DNA of 64,000 bases. Source: Paenibacillus ihumii (GTDB lineage: Bacteria > Bacillota > Bacilli > Paenibacillales > Paenibacillaceae). Shown here in pieces: positions 53,984-61,644 of this stretch (the first letter of the stretch is position 1; each line of letters starts with the position of its first letter). The stretch spans positions 3,373,650 to 3,437,649 of the forward strand of contig NZ_LN884299.1 of the NCBI RefSeq assembly GCF_001403875.1, in the 5' to 3' direction. The translations under genes were made by a program, and so were the position numbers. Below the pieces are notes generated by a model. It worked only from the letters and a program-made list of their open reading frames with translations. It did no database searches and was not told where the DNA came from.

Positions 53984-54187
53984 ATGATAAAGCGCAGAGT
54001 GATTGCCTTTTGGATCATTGCAGTTATATTTTTAACCTCCGTCATCATTGCAGTCACACACTACAATGTAAATAAGGATAGCAATCAGCTGAGTCTGTGG
54101 ATGTTCATCTCCGTTATGTCCCTCTTCTTCCTATGTGGAAAGGGACTGATTTTAGTCTCACTATGGCTGAAGGGGAGTAAAAAATAG
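53984..54187 (+). CDS. Small two-helix membrane protein of unknown function
   Basis: A 67-residue protein: KRR at the N-terminus, TM1 at about 6-25, a short polar loop (HYNVNKDSNQLS), TM2 at about 37-60 and a basic end (KGSKK). GGAGG nine bases before the ATG supports it. It is convergent with the CysA-type gene, whose stop lies 24 bases away. No family is recognised. Confidence 0.7.
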   Translation: MIKRRVIAFWIIAVIFLTSVIIAVTHYNVNKDSNQLSLWMFISVMSLFFLCGKGLILVSLWLKGSKK

Positions 54188-54210
54188 GATATCCCTAATT
54201 GGCCCTGAAG

Positions 54211-55275
54211 CTAAATCATCACGGTTAACGGGGATCCCTTCAACGGGTTCTCCACGATCCAGCTCTTCTCATCATTGAATAGATAAGCGCGGTGCACCAG
54301 CACCCTTACCTCCTGCCCGGCATGAAGAGTCTCCTTCTCCAGCGACCGGAATGTCGTTAGCTTATGCCCGCTGACCTCGACTTCTACGAGCCATTCGCTT
54401 CCCCGGAAGTGCAGATGCTTTACGATTCCCGGCGCCGTGGCAGATTTCAATATGAATTCCTGCTCCGTCCCTACCTCGATGTACTCTGGCCGAATGAATG
54501 CGCGAATGCCCGGGTCCTCCGCTTCCTTCTCAAAGCCCTTCAAATCGGAGGCCCGCTCCACAAGCGTAGATTGCCCAATAAATGAAGCCACAAACGGCGT
54601 AAGCGGCTCCTTGTATATATCCCAAGGCGTTCCCTTCTGCTCCAGGCGTCCCTGGTTAATAATCATGATCTCGTCCGCGACTTCAATCGCCTCGTCCTGG
54701 TCATGGGTCACGAAGATAGAGGTAATCCCGACGCGTTCAATGAGCTCCCGCAGCCAGGAACGAAGCTCCTGGCGAATCTTGGCGTCGATTGCGGCAAACG
54801 GTTCATCCAGCAGCAGCAGCTGGGGCTCTGGCGCCAAAGCACGGGCGAAGGCGACGCGCTGGCGCTGTCCGCCGGACAGCTGATGCGGATACCTCTGCTC
54901 AAAGCCTTTTAGCCCGGTCAGCTCCACCAGCTCCATGACCCGGTCCTTGATTGCAGCCTTCGGCATCTTCTTCACCTGCAGGCCGAACGCGATGTTATCA
55001 AAGACCGTCATATGCTTAAACAAGGCATAGCTCTGAAAGACGAAGCCGATTCCCCGCTCTTGGGGAGCAAGCTCATTGACCCGGCGTCCATGAAACAGGA
55101 TCTCACCGGAATCAGGCTGCTCCAGGCCTGCCAAGATGCGCAAAATAGAAGTTTTCCCGCCGCCGCTCGGCCCCAGCAGACCGATCAGCTGTCCCTTCTC
55201 GATGCTAAAGCTTACATCTTTAACCGCATGAAAATTGCCAAAATGTTTATCCAAATTTTTCACTTCTACATGCAT
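54211..55275 (-). CDS. Orphan sulfate/molybdate-type ABC transporter ATP-binding protein (CysA-like)
   Basis: A 354-residue ATPase: Walker A GPSGGGKTS, Q-loop FVFQSYALF, signature LSGGQRQR, Walker B LLLLDEPFAAID, H-loop VTHD, then a C-terminal TOBE region (FIRPEYIEV, LHAGQEVRVLVHRAYLF). Sequence and length match CysA. ATG at 55275 is chosen; AAAGGG lies upstream. Unusually there is no permease (CysT/CysW) or binding protein gene next to it, so it must work with components elsewhere. Confidence 0.9.
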   Translation of the reverse strand: MHVEVKNLDKHFGNFHAVKDVSFSIEKGQLIGLLGPSGGGKTSILRILAGLEQPDSGEILFHGRRVNELAPQERGIGFVFQSYALFKHMTVFDNIAFGLQVKKMPKAAIKDRVMELVELTGLKGFEQRYPHQLSGGQRQRVAFARALAPEPQLLLLDEPFAAIDAKIRQELRSWLRELIERVGITSIFVTHDQDEAIEVADEIMIINQGRLEQKGTPWDIYKEPLTPFVASFIGQSTLVERASDLKGFEKEAEDPGIRAFIRPEYIEVGTEQEFILKSATAPGIVKHLHFRGSEWLVEVEVSGHKLTTFRSLEKETLHAGQEVRVLVHRAYLFNDEKSWIVENPLKGSPLTVMI

Positions 55276-55496
55276 TTGAGGCCACACCCTTTCGTTAATC
55301 CCCTATCTGCTCGCTTATATATTATTCTTATGAAAATACTCGGTATTATATCTTAAAAATACTTTACCAAACTCTGCCTGTCACCGTCAATCCATTTCAT
55401 CTGATTCTTTTGCTTGCGTATTCTCTATGAATCATGGCACATTATATGTATTATGCTGCAATACTGAAATAAGACGCGATAGAATGGAGATGGCCC

Positions 55497-55904
55497 ATGC
55501 TGTATACCCTGGAAATTTCCACAACAAAGCGAGATGAGATGAAAGAGATTACGGAAGAGGTTAGAGCGCTGGTCCGTAAAAGCGGGATTCAACACGGAAT
55601 CGCCGTTGTCTACTGCCCTCATACGACAGCCGGAATTGCCATCAATGAAAATGCAGATCCGGACGTCAAGCATGATGTGCTCCTGCGGTTAGATGAAGTA
55701 TATCCCTGGAACCATCCCAAGTACCGCCATATTGAAGGGAACACCGCATCCCATTTAAAAGCGATTACGACCGGTACCTCTCAAACGATCATTATCCATA
55801 ACGGAAGCCTTGTCTTAGGAAGATGGCAAGGGATTTATTTTTGTGAATTTGACGGCCCGAGAATGCGGCAGTGTCACGTAAAAATCATAAAAACCGAATC
55901 ATGA
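55497..55904 (+). CDS. yjbQ: YjbQ family protein (UPF0047, secondary thiamine-phosphate synthase-like)
   Basis: A 135-residue cytosolic protein with family motifs VYCPHTTAGIAINENADPDV, the His-rich EGNTASHLKAITTG and GRWQGIYFCEFDGPR. Weak thiamine phosphate synthase activity is known for the E. coli relative, but the true role is unsettled. GGAGA precedes the ATG by six bases. Bases 55670-55710 of this gene reappear, with errors, at 60137-60177 next to an adapter sequence. Confidence 0.92.
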   Translation: MLYTLEISTTKRDEMKEITEEVRALVRKSGIQHGIAVVYCPHTTAGIAINENADPDVKHDVLLRLDEVYPWNHPKYRHIEGNTASHLKAITTGTSQTIIIHNGSLVLGRWQGIYFCEFDGPRMRQCHVKIIKTES

Positions 55905-55910
55905 AGGCAC

Positions 55911-55952
55911 AAAAAATAGCAGGAACGAGTCGCATGACCGCCTGCTATTTTG
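55911..55952. terminator. Bidirectional terminator after yjbQ
   Basis: AAATAGCAGG pairs with CCTGCTATTT, with A and T runs on both sides, directly after the yjbQ stop. Confidence 0.8.
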
Positions 55953-56068
55953 CTTGTTATCGCATTACATACGTTTTGGAAGTTTGTTACGTTATTAAAG
56001 TAATGTAATAAAGGAGTACAGCAATGACAATGTAAATTAATAAAGTGCGGACCGAAAACAAAAACGTC

Positions 56069-56671
56069 CTATGACGTCAATCTGTAGCTGCTCTGACTTA
56101 ACATTTTGACATGAGCAACAGCAGCAGGCATAATCTCTTCGAATGTTAACCGGTCTTGAATGTAGAACGAGATAAACCCATGAATCCCCAAGAACATGCT
56201 TAACGGGAAGGCCGGGTTATCTTCCATCGGATGACTTTCTTCCTTCAGGAACTTTCTGACGATCGATTCGAACATATCGAAGCATTTCGCCTGCTCGCTG
56301 CGGCAATAGGCCAATATTTCCTCATCCCGAAGCATGAACATGATTTCATATTGATGCGGATGCTCCAGGCCAAACTTGATAAATTCCAGCATCAATTGTT
56401 CAATTTTGGTCAGCCCGTCAACCGATGGAGATTTCGTGACTTGGGCGCACAGCTGGGTTAGATGGTTGAAGTCCTGCACCACAATCGCATAAAACAGCTC
56501 TGCCTTCTCCTTAAAATGATAATAAAGAGAGCCGTGACTGTACCCCAGATGCTGCCCGATGCTTCTCATCGATATCCCCCGGTACCCCTTGGTGATAAAC
56601 AAATGTCTGGCCGCATCCATTATTCTTTCCCTTGACAACTCCTGCTCTACTGCTCTTCTTGCCATAGGCAT
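56069..56671 (-). CDS. TetR/AcrR-family transcriptional regulator
   Basis: A 200-residue regulator. Helix-turn-helix GISMRSIGQHLGYSHGSLYYHFKEKAELF at about 33-62; C-terminal ligand domain of the TetR_C type. The start codon overlaps the yigZ stop (TAATG), so it is translationally coupled to yigZ, an uncommon pairing. Target and ligand unknown. Confidence 0.88.
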   Translation of the reverse strand: MPMARRAVEQELSRERIMDAARHLFITKGYRGISMRSIGQHLGYSHGSLYYHFKEKAELFYAIVVQDFNHLTQLCAQVTKSPSVDGLTKIEQLMLEFIKFGLEHPHQYEIMFMLRDEEILAYCRSEQAKCFDMFESIVRKFLKEESHPMEDNPAFPLSMFLGIHGFISFYIQDRLTFEEIMPAAVAHVKMLSQSSYRLTS

Positions 56672-57303
56672 TATTCCCCTTCAATAAAGTAAACCTTGTT
56701 ACCTTCCTGCAACACGACCTGCCCTTGTGTCAAATCGACCAGCCAAGCCTTAAAGGCATCAGCCTCGCTGTCCAGCGGCAGGCATAGCAATGTGACGGTA
56801 TCTGCAAAAGCGGTCTCTCCCGTGCGGATTTCTCGGTTTCTCAGCTCATTCTCTACCTTGCCCAGCCAAGTATAGTCCAGCTCGGCATAGACTTCGCGAT
56901 GAAGCACGCGGGTTATCACTTCCCCCGCCTCGGTTGCGGCAACCGCACCATCCGTATAAGCACGAATCAGACCGCCGGCTCCAAGCATGATCCCCCCGAA
57001 ATATCGGGTTACGACGATAGCTACATTCTTCAGACCCTGCTGCTTAATCACTTCCAGAATCGGTTTGCCGGCCGTTCCGCTCGGCTCTCCGTCATCCGAC
57101 TGCTTCTGGATTTCATCCCGCTCCCCGATCATGTAGGCGGAGCAGTTGTGGGTGGCATTCCAATGCTTCTTCTTGATTTCTTCAATAAATTCAATCGCCT
57201 CGGACTCGCTTTCCACCGGCTTGACATGACCGATAAAACGCGACTTCTTGATCACGATTTCCTTCTCTCCGGCTCTGCGAACCGTCTTGTAACGCTCTAG
57301 CAT
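56671..57303 (-). CDS. YigZ/IMPACT family protein
   Basis: A 210-residue UPF0029 protein. The N-terminal Impact domain holds KKSRFIGHVKPVESESEAIEFIEEIKKKHWNATHNCSAY split over residues 19-56, SDDGEPSGTAGKPILEVI and VVTRYFGGIMLGAGGLIRAY. A C-terminal DUF1949 half follows. Function in bacteria is not firmly known; the eukaryotic relative touches translation control. Upstream of and coupled to the TetR gene. Confidence 0.92.
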   Translation of the reverse strand: MLERYKTVRRAGEKEIVIKKSRFIGHVKPVESESEAIEFIEEIKKKHWNATHNCSAYMIGERDEIQKQSDDGEPSGTAGKPILEVIKQQGLKNVAIVVTRYFGGIMLGAGGLIRAYTDGAVAATEAGEVITRVLHREVYAELDYTWLGKVENELRNREIRTGETAFADTVTLLCLPLDSEADAFKAWLVDLTQGQVVLQEGNKVYFIEGE

Positions 57304-57476
57304 ATTTGATCATCCTTATAGAATGTGCCAAGAAGCAGCCCAACCGGCATGCTCCGGTGAACTGCTTCCCTGGCGCTGATATCTTCTCGCTTAACGATGT
57401 TGTCCTTTATCCTCAATTTCAGATCACGTTCCGGGCGGAATTTATATAGGCCCCCCAGCAATACCATTTGGATTCC

Positions 57477-57580
57477 ATCGTACGGTTCTCCTGCAATGAC
57501 ACGATTGCGTCTGTATGTTTTTCCTGCAAGACACTTGGATTTCGCCTGTATGGTTTTCCTGCAAGACACTTGGATTCCGT
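57477..57580. repeat. Three tandem copies of a 33-35 bp unit
   Basis: Units near 57479, 57512 and 57547 share TTTTCCTGCAAGACACTTGG (first copy diverged). On the minus strand they read as LAGKxYRRN-like peptides in open frames, which makes short ORFs look longer than they are. Placed between pgi and yigZ. Confidence 0.8.
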
Positions 57581-57629
57581 TCGGATTTGAGGATCTTCTT
57601 CAAGTCTCCTCGGGAGCTTGCTTGAAATG

Positions 57630-58985
57630 TTATTCGGACAATCTTGCTTCCAGTTCTGCCTTTTCTTTCTCGAAGCCCGGCTTGCCGAGCAATGCAAACA
57701 TATTTTTCTTGTAGGCTTCAACTCCCGGCTGGTCAAACGGATTTACTCCGAGCAAGTAGCCGCTGATGCCACAAGCTTTTTCAAAGAAGTAGACGAGATA
57801 GCCGAAGGAATACGGCGTTAGATCCGGTACGTTCACGATCAGGTTAGGCACCTGTCCGTCCGTATGGGCAAGCAGCGTACCTTGGAAAGCCTTCTTGTTC
57901 ACGAAGTCCAGCGTCTTGCCGGCAAGGAAATTCAAGCCGTCCAGATCAGCCGGATCGGATTCAATCGTAATATGGCTTGGAACCTCTGTTACCTGGATCA
58001 CGGTCTCGAAAATGTTCCGGTTCCCCTCTTGAATGAACTGCCCCATCGAGTGAAGATCCGTACTGAAATCTACCGACGCCGGATAGATTCCTTTATAGTC
58101 TTTGCCTTCGCTCTCGCCGAACAGCTGCTTCCACCATTCAGATACGTAATGCAAGGATGGCTCATAGTTCACGAGAATTTCTGTTACTTTGCCTTTGCGA
58201 TACAGAGCGTTTCGCACTGCCGCATACTGATAGCTGGCGTTCTCCGCCAAATTAGGATTGCTGAATTCCTTGGCAGCCTCGGCAGCACCCAGCATCATTT
58301 CCTCGATGTTAATGCCTGCCGTAGCGATTGGCAGAAGGCCGACAGCCGTAAGCACGGAATAGCGTCCGCCTACGTCGTCCGGGATGATGAAGGTCTCGTA
58401 GCCTTCCTCCGTCGCCAGCTTCTTCAGAGCGCCCTTCTCGCGGTCGGTCGTAGCATAAATGCGCTTGCGCGCTTCTTCCTTGCCGTATTTCTTCTCGAGT
58501 GCCGCACGGAAGATGCGGAATGCGATCGCCGGCTCCGTCGTCGTACCGGATTTGGAAATGACGTTCACCGAGAAATCCTTGCCCTCGATCAGGTCGAGGA
58601 GGTGATTTACATATGTGGAGCTAATATTGTTACCGGCAAAATAAATCTCCGGAGTTTTGCGTTTGTCTTTCGGAAGCAGGTTGTAAAAGGAGTGCGACAA
58701 CGATTCAATCGCTGCGCGCGCGCCGAGATAGGAGCCGCCGATGCCGATGACGATCAATACGTCAGAATCGCTCTGAATCTTGGCAGCAGCCTTCTGAATG
58801 CGGCTGAATTCTTCTTTATCATACTCTGTTGGCAGATTGATCCAGCCAAGATAGTCGGATCCGGCGCCCGTGCCATTATGTAACTGTTCATGAGCCAGGC
58901 GGACCGACTCCGTCAAATAATCGATCTCATGCTGCCCCACAAATTGAAGAGCTTTGCTGTAATCAAAGGTGACTTTTTTAGACAT
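57630..58985 (-). CDS. pgi: Glucose-6-phosphate isomerase
   Basis: A 451-residue enzyme interconverting glucose 6-phosphate and fructose 6-phosphate, of the short bacillary type. Family signatures are VISKSGTTTEPAIAFRIFR and the late GYLLGVNPFDQPGVEAYK with catalytic Lys; the earlier VIGIGGSYLGARAAIE is intact. GGAGGA lies eight bases before the ATG. Single gene. Confidence 0.97.
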   Translation of the reverse strand: MSKKVTFDYSKALQFVGQHEIDYLTESVRLAHEQLHNGTGAGSDYLGWINLPTEYDKEEFSRIQKAAAKIQSDSDVLIVIGIGGSYLGARAAIESLSHSFYNLLPKDKRKTPEIYFAGNNISSTYVNHLLDLIEGKDFSVNVISKSGTTTEPAIAFRIFRAALEKKYGKEEARKRIYATTDREKGALKKLATEEGYETFIIPDDVGGRYSVLTAVGLLPIATAGINIEEMMLGAAEAAKEFSNPNLAENASYQYAAVRNALYRKGKVTEILVNYEPSLHYVSEWWKQLFGESEGKDYKGIYPASVDFSTDLHSMGQFIQEGNRNIFETVIQVTEVPSHITIESDPADLDGLNFLAGKTLDFVNKKAFQGTLLAHTDGQVPNLIVNVPDLTPYSFGYLVYFFEKACGISGYLLGVNPFDQPGVEAYKKNMFALLGKPGFEKEKAELEARLSE

Positions 58986-59160
58986 GGTAAATCATTCCTC
59001 CGTCTACACAATATTGTTTCTATCTCACTGCCCTATCCACATTTAACTTACACCTAGGATACTGTAAATTACGGGTGAAGACAAGGCACAATATGCAGTA
59101 TTCCAATAGTCGTGCTAAAATAATTAATAGCTGTTCAATTCCTTATAGAAGGTGATTGTC

Positions 59161-60057
59161 ATGAAAAAAATCGGATTTATCGGCCTGGGAACGATGGGCG
59201 CTCCCATGGCCGCAAACTTGCTTAAACAAGGCTACCAGCTTACGGTCTTCAACCGCACGGCGGAGAAGGCTCAGCCGCTCGCCCAGCAGGGAGCAGCACG
59301 GGCTGCCACCCCGAAGGAAGCGGCGCTGGCTGGCGACACCGTCATCACCATGGTCAGCGACGATGCCTCGATCAACGCTGTTTATTACGGCGATGAGGGC
59401 ATTCTGCAGGGCCTGCGTCCCGGCAGCACCGTCATTGACTGCAGCACCATCTCTCCCGCGCTTGTTCAAAAATTAGCCGGCGATATTGCCGAGCTTGGCG
59501 GACAATTCCTCGATGCGCCCGTTACCGGCAGCTCCCCGGCCGCCCATGCCGGAACGCTCGTATTCATGATCGGCGGATCGGCGGAGGCGCTGAGCGAGCA
59601 GCGGGATATTTTCGAAACGATGGGCCAGAAAATACTGCACATGGGTCCAAACGGCAGCGGGGCCGTCGCCAAGCTGGCGCATAACACGATCGTCGGCATC
59701 AACAACCTTGCGCTGGCCGAGGGCTTTGCCATCGCCGCCAAATCCGGTCTGCCGGCCGACCTCTTCCTCGAGCTCGTCCAGAACGGCTCCGCCGGCAGCA
59801 AGCAAGCGGAGCTGAAGGGGCGAAAAATCATCGATCATGACTTCACCAACCAGTTCTCCCTCGCGCTGATGCTCAAGGATTTGAAGCTTGCCTCCTCACT
59901 GACGGACGGCGCTGGCATCCCCGCCCCCATGCTGAACATGGCCAAAAGCCTGTTCCAGGCCGGCCAGACCGAGGGCTACGGCGACGAGGATCTCTCCTCC
60001 GTCGTCAAGCTCTACGAGGCCTGGATCGGCCAAACGATCGGCGGCAGCAAGCTGTAG
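59161..60057 (+). CDS. NAD(P)-dependent beta-hydroxyacid dehydrogenase (3-hydroxyisobutyrate/glyoxylate reductase type)
   Basis: A 298-residue enzyme with Rossmann motif GFIGLGTMGAPMAANLL, substrate motif FLDAPVTGSSPAAHAGTLVFMIGG, the catalytic Lys in GSGAVAKLAHNTIVGINNLALAEG and KDLKLAS near the end. ATG 59161 is chosen because AGAAGGTGAT lies upstream; GTG 59152 is inside that site. Substrate could be 3-hydroxyisobutyrate, tartronate semialdehyde or glyoxylate. Its 3' flank runs into the suspect sequence from 60098. Confidence 0.92.
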   Translation: MKKIGFIGLGTMGAPMAANLLKQGYQLTVFNRTAEKAQPLAQQGAARAATPKEAALAGDTVITMVSDDASINAVYYGDEGILQGLRPGSTVIDCSTISPALVQKLAGDIAELGGQFLDAPVTGSSPAAHAGTLVFMIGGSAEALSEQRDIFETMGQKILHMGPNGSGAVAKLAHNTIVGINNLALAEGFAIAAKSGLPADLFLELVQNGSAGSKQAELKGRKIIDHDFTNQFSLALMLKDLKLASSLTDGAGIPAPMLNMAKSLFQAGQTEGYGDEDLSSVVKLYEAWIGQTIGGSKL

Positions 60058-60097
60058 CCGATCGTTTGGACGCCGCCGCAGCCCGGCCGTGCTGCCC

Positions 60098-60178
60098 CTG
60101 TCTCTTATACACATCTAGCTGAGTATAAGAGTAAGAGCATGACGTGCGTCTGCGGCTAGATGAAGTATATCCCTCGAG
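60098..60178. other. Nextera mate-pair junction adapter plus a noisy yjbQ copy: probable assembly artefact
   Basis: CTGTCTCTTATACACATCT (60098-60116) is exactly the Tn5 mosaic-end adapter. The next bases, AGCTGAGTATAAGAGTAAGAG, are a degraded form of its reverse complement AGATGTGTATAAGAGACAG, so together they form the mate-pair circularisation junction. Bases 60137-60177 then match 55670-55710 inside yjbQ at 36 of 41 positions in the same orientation. The minus-strand frame here begins MCIRDR, the well-known translation of this adapter. Confidence 0.9.
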
Positions 60179-60189
60179 ACCTACCCATT

Positions 60190-60310
60190 GCTGCGGCCGA
60201 GCAGCCGTTGGGCTGGACGCGCTGTGGCCCTGCTGGGAGCAGCCTGTGGCCCGCTGGAAGCCGTTGGGCCCGGAAGGCTGTTGGCTTCGTTACAAAGGCT
60301 GTTCAGCGGC
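60190..60310. repeat. Degenerate GC-rich repeats after the adapter junction
   Basis: Variants of CCGTTGGGC, GCTGTTGGC and GCAGCCTGTGGCC recur. Because they directly follow the suspect junction, their place in the genome is uncertain. Confidence 0.4.
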
Positions 60311-60389
60311 ACTCTACACAGGCTACCGAGTCAACAAATTAGGCCTGAGACCTGCTAGCAATTGTGGCATTGACATAAACAACGATTGA

Positions 60390-60500
60390 TACAGTGACCT
60401 AGCGAATTATTTAGGCAGTAACCTAACGAATGATTGATGCAGTAACCTAACCAACTATTGATCTGGCGACTTAACCGGCAATTGATCACTGCAACACAGA
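60390..60500. repeat. Degenerate repeat of about 24 bp
   Basis: Three to four diverged copies of GCAGTAACCTAACGAATGAT followed by TGAT. Confidence 0.65.
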
Positions 60501-60576
60501 GCACCGTTACCGACAACTAGTTTGACTAGACGTTAACCGCCGAGGGGCGCCTAGGGACGACAGGATCATCAAGTCC

Positions 60577-60759
60577 AACGGACAGGAGATCCGCTATTTT
60601 CAATTTTTGAGCATTTTCAAACACCTTACGGACACAGAATCCGCTATTACCCGCAAAACAGCCTCATTACCACCAAAATCTACCTAATAACGGAACCCGA
60701 GTCCGTTAGCCCCGAATTTTTCACGAATTATGTAGAATAGCGGAACCACGGTCCGTTAA
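60577..60759. repeat. Bipartite inverted-repeat element, copy B
   Basis: Two forward units (AACGGACAGGAGATCCGCTA at 60577 on; TTACGGACACAGAATCCGCT at 60626 on) and two reverse units (AACGGAACCCGAGTCCGTTA near 60689; AATAGCGGAACCACGGTCCG near 60736). Copy A at 32069-32402 has the same order and also shares the spacer words TTTGAGCA and CTTACGGACAC. Confidence 0.85.
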
Positions 60760-60894
60760 GCACAGGATTCCCTCCATTAGTTTGTTTTCTTCCGCATGAT
60801 GCATCATGTAATTGTCGATATCGGCCCCGTTGTTGGTCTCAAGGTAGTCTTGGCATAGAAACCGTGTATTAGCTCTGTTGTAACTGTAGATATT

Positions 60895-61364
60895 GTGGTT
60901 TGTGCTCATACCGAGATGTTGGTGCCGGTGATGGTACTGATGTCGAGCTGGTGATCATGCTTATGTTGGTGCCAGTTATGATACTGTTGTCGTGTTGGTG
61001 CTCATGCCGATGTTGGTGCCGATGATGGTACTGGTGTCGTGCTGGTGATCATATCGATGTTGATGCCGGTGATGGTACTGGTGTCGTGCTGATGATCATG
61101 CCGATCTTGGTGCCGATTACTGTACTGGTATCGTGCTGATGATCATGCCGATCTTGGTGCCGATGACAGTACTGATGTCGTGCTGATGATCATACCGATG
61201 TTGGTGTCGATGACAGTACTGATGTCGTGCTGATGATCATGCCGATCTTGGTGCCGATGACAGTACTGATGTCGTGCTGATGATCATGCCCATGTTGGTG
61301 CCGATTACTGTACTGGTGTCGTGCTGATGATCATGCCGATCTTGGTGCTGATGCTTAAAGTCAA
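60895..61364. repeat. 47-bp tandem repeat (VNTR), about ten copies
   Basis: Unit starts (at GTCGTGCTGATGATCATG or its variants) lie at 60895, 60942, 60989, 61036, 61083, 61130, 61177, 61224, 61271 and 61318, an exact 47-base period. The first copies are more diverged, the last ones nearly identical. As 47 is not a multiple of three, no long frame runs through it. Confidence 0.95.
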
Positions 61365-61588
61365 AATTGGCTTCGATGTTCATTACCGCCATTCATCCTC
61401 TGCTGCGGAACCTTATGCTTTTTATTACCTATCGCAAGTAACATTTTATTTTTATTTAGGTTTGTAATTTCCGTGTAAGGTTGGAATGCACGTTAGGGAG
61501 AGTTAAGGGGAGTTATGGGTAGCCATGGGAGTCATGGAATCTACCGCCCCCCCTGTCTCGTTCTATCGAAACATCCATCATCCGAGGC

Positions 61589-61630
61589 AAAAAAGGCAGG
61601 CCCTTGCAAATGCACGGCGCCTGCCTTTTT
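61589..61630 (-). terminator. Intrinsic terminator of tkt
   Basis: On the minus strand GAAAAAGGCAGGCGCC and GGGCCTGCCTTTTTT pair around a loop and end in a T-run, starting about 15 bases after the tkt stop. Confidence 0.85.
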
Positions 61631-61644
61631 CATGCTCATCTAAT

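Noticed and set aside
57297..57569. A 90-codon minus-strand frame between pgi and yigZ
   Set aside because: Its N-terminal part is the translated 34-bp repeat and no good ribosome site is seen.
60098..60138. A Tn5-type mosaic end suggesting a transposon insertion
   Set aside because: No transposase, second end at a distance or target duplication is present; the paired adapter form and the yjbQ copy fit a sequencing-library junction.
60721..60909. A 62-codon minus-strand frame (starts MSTNHNIYSYNRANTRF)
   Set aside because: No ribosome site; its 3' third lies in the inverted-repeat element and its 5' end touches the 47-bp array. It may be a gene remnant, but nothing supports a product.
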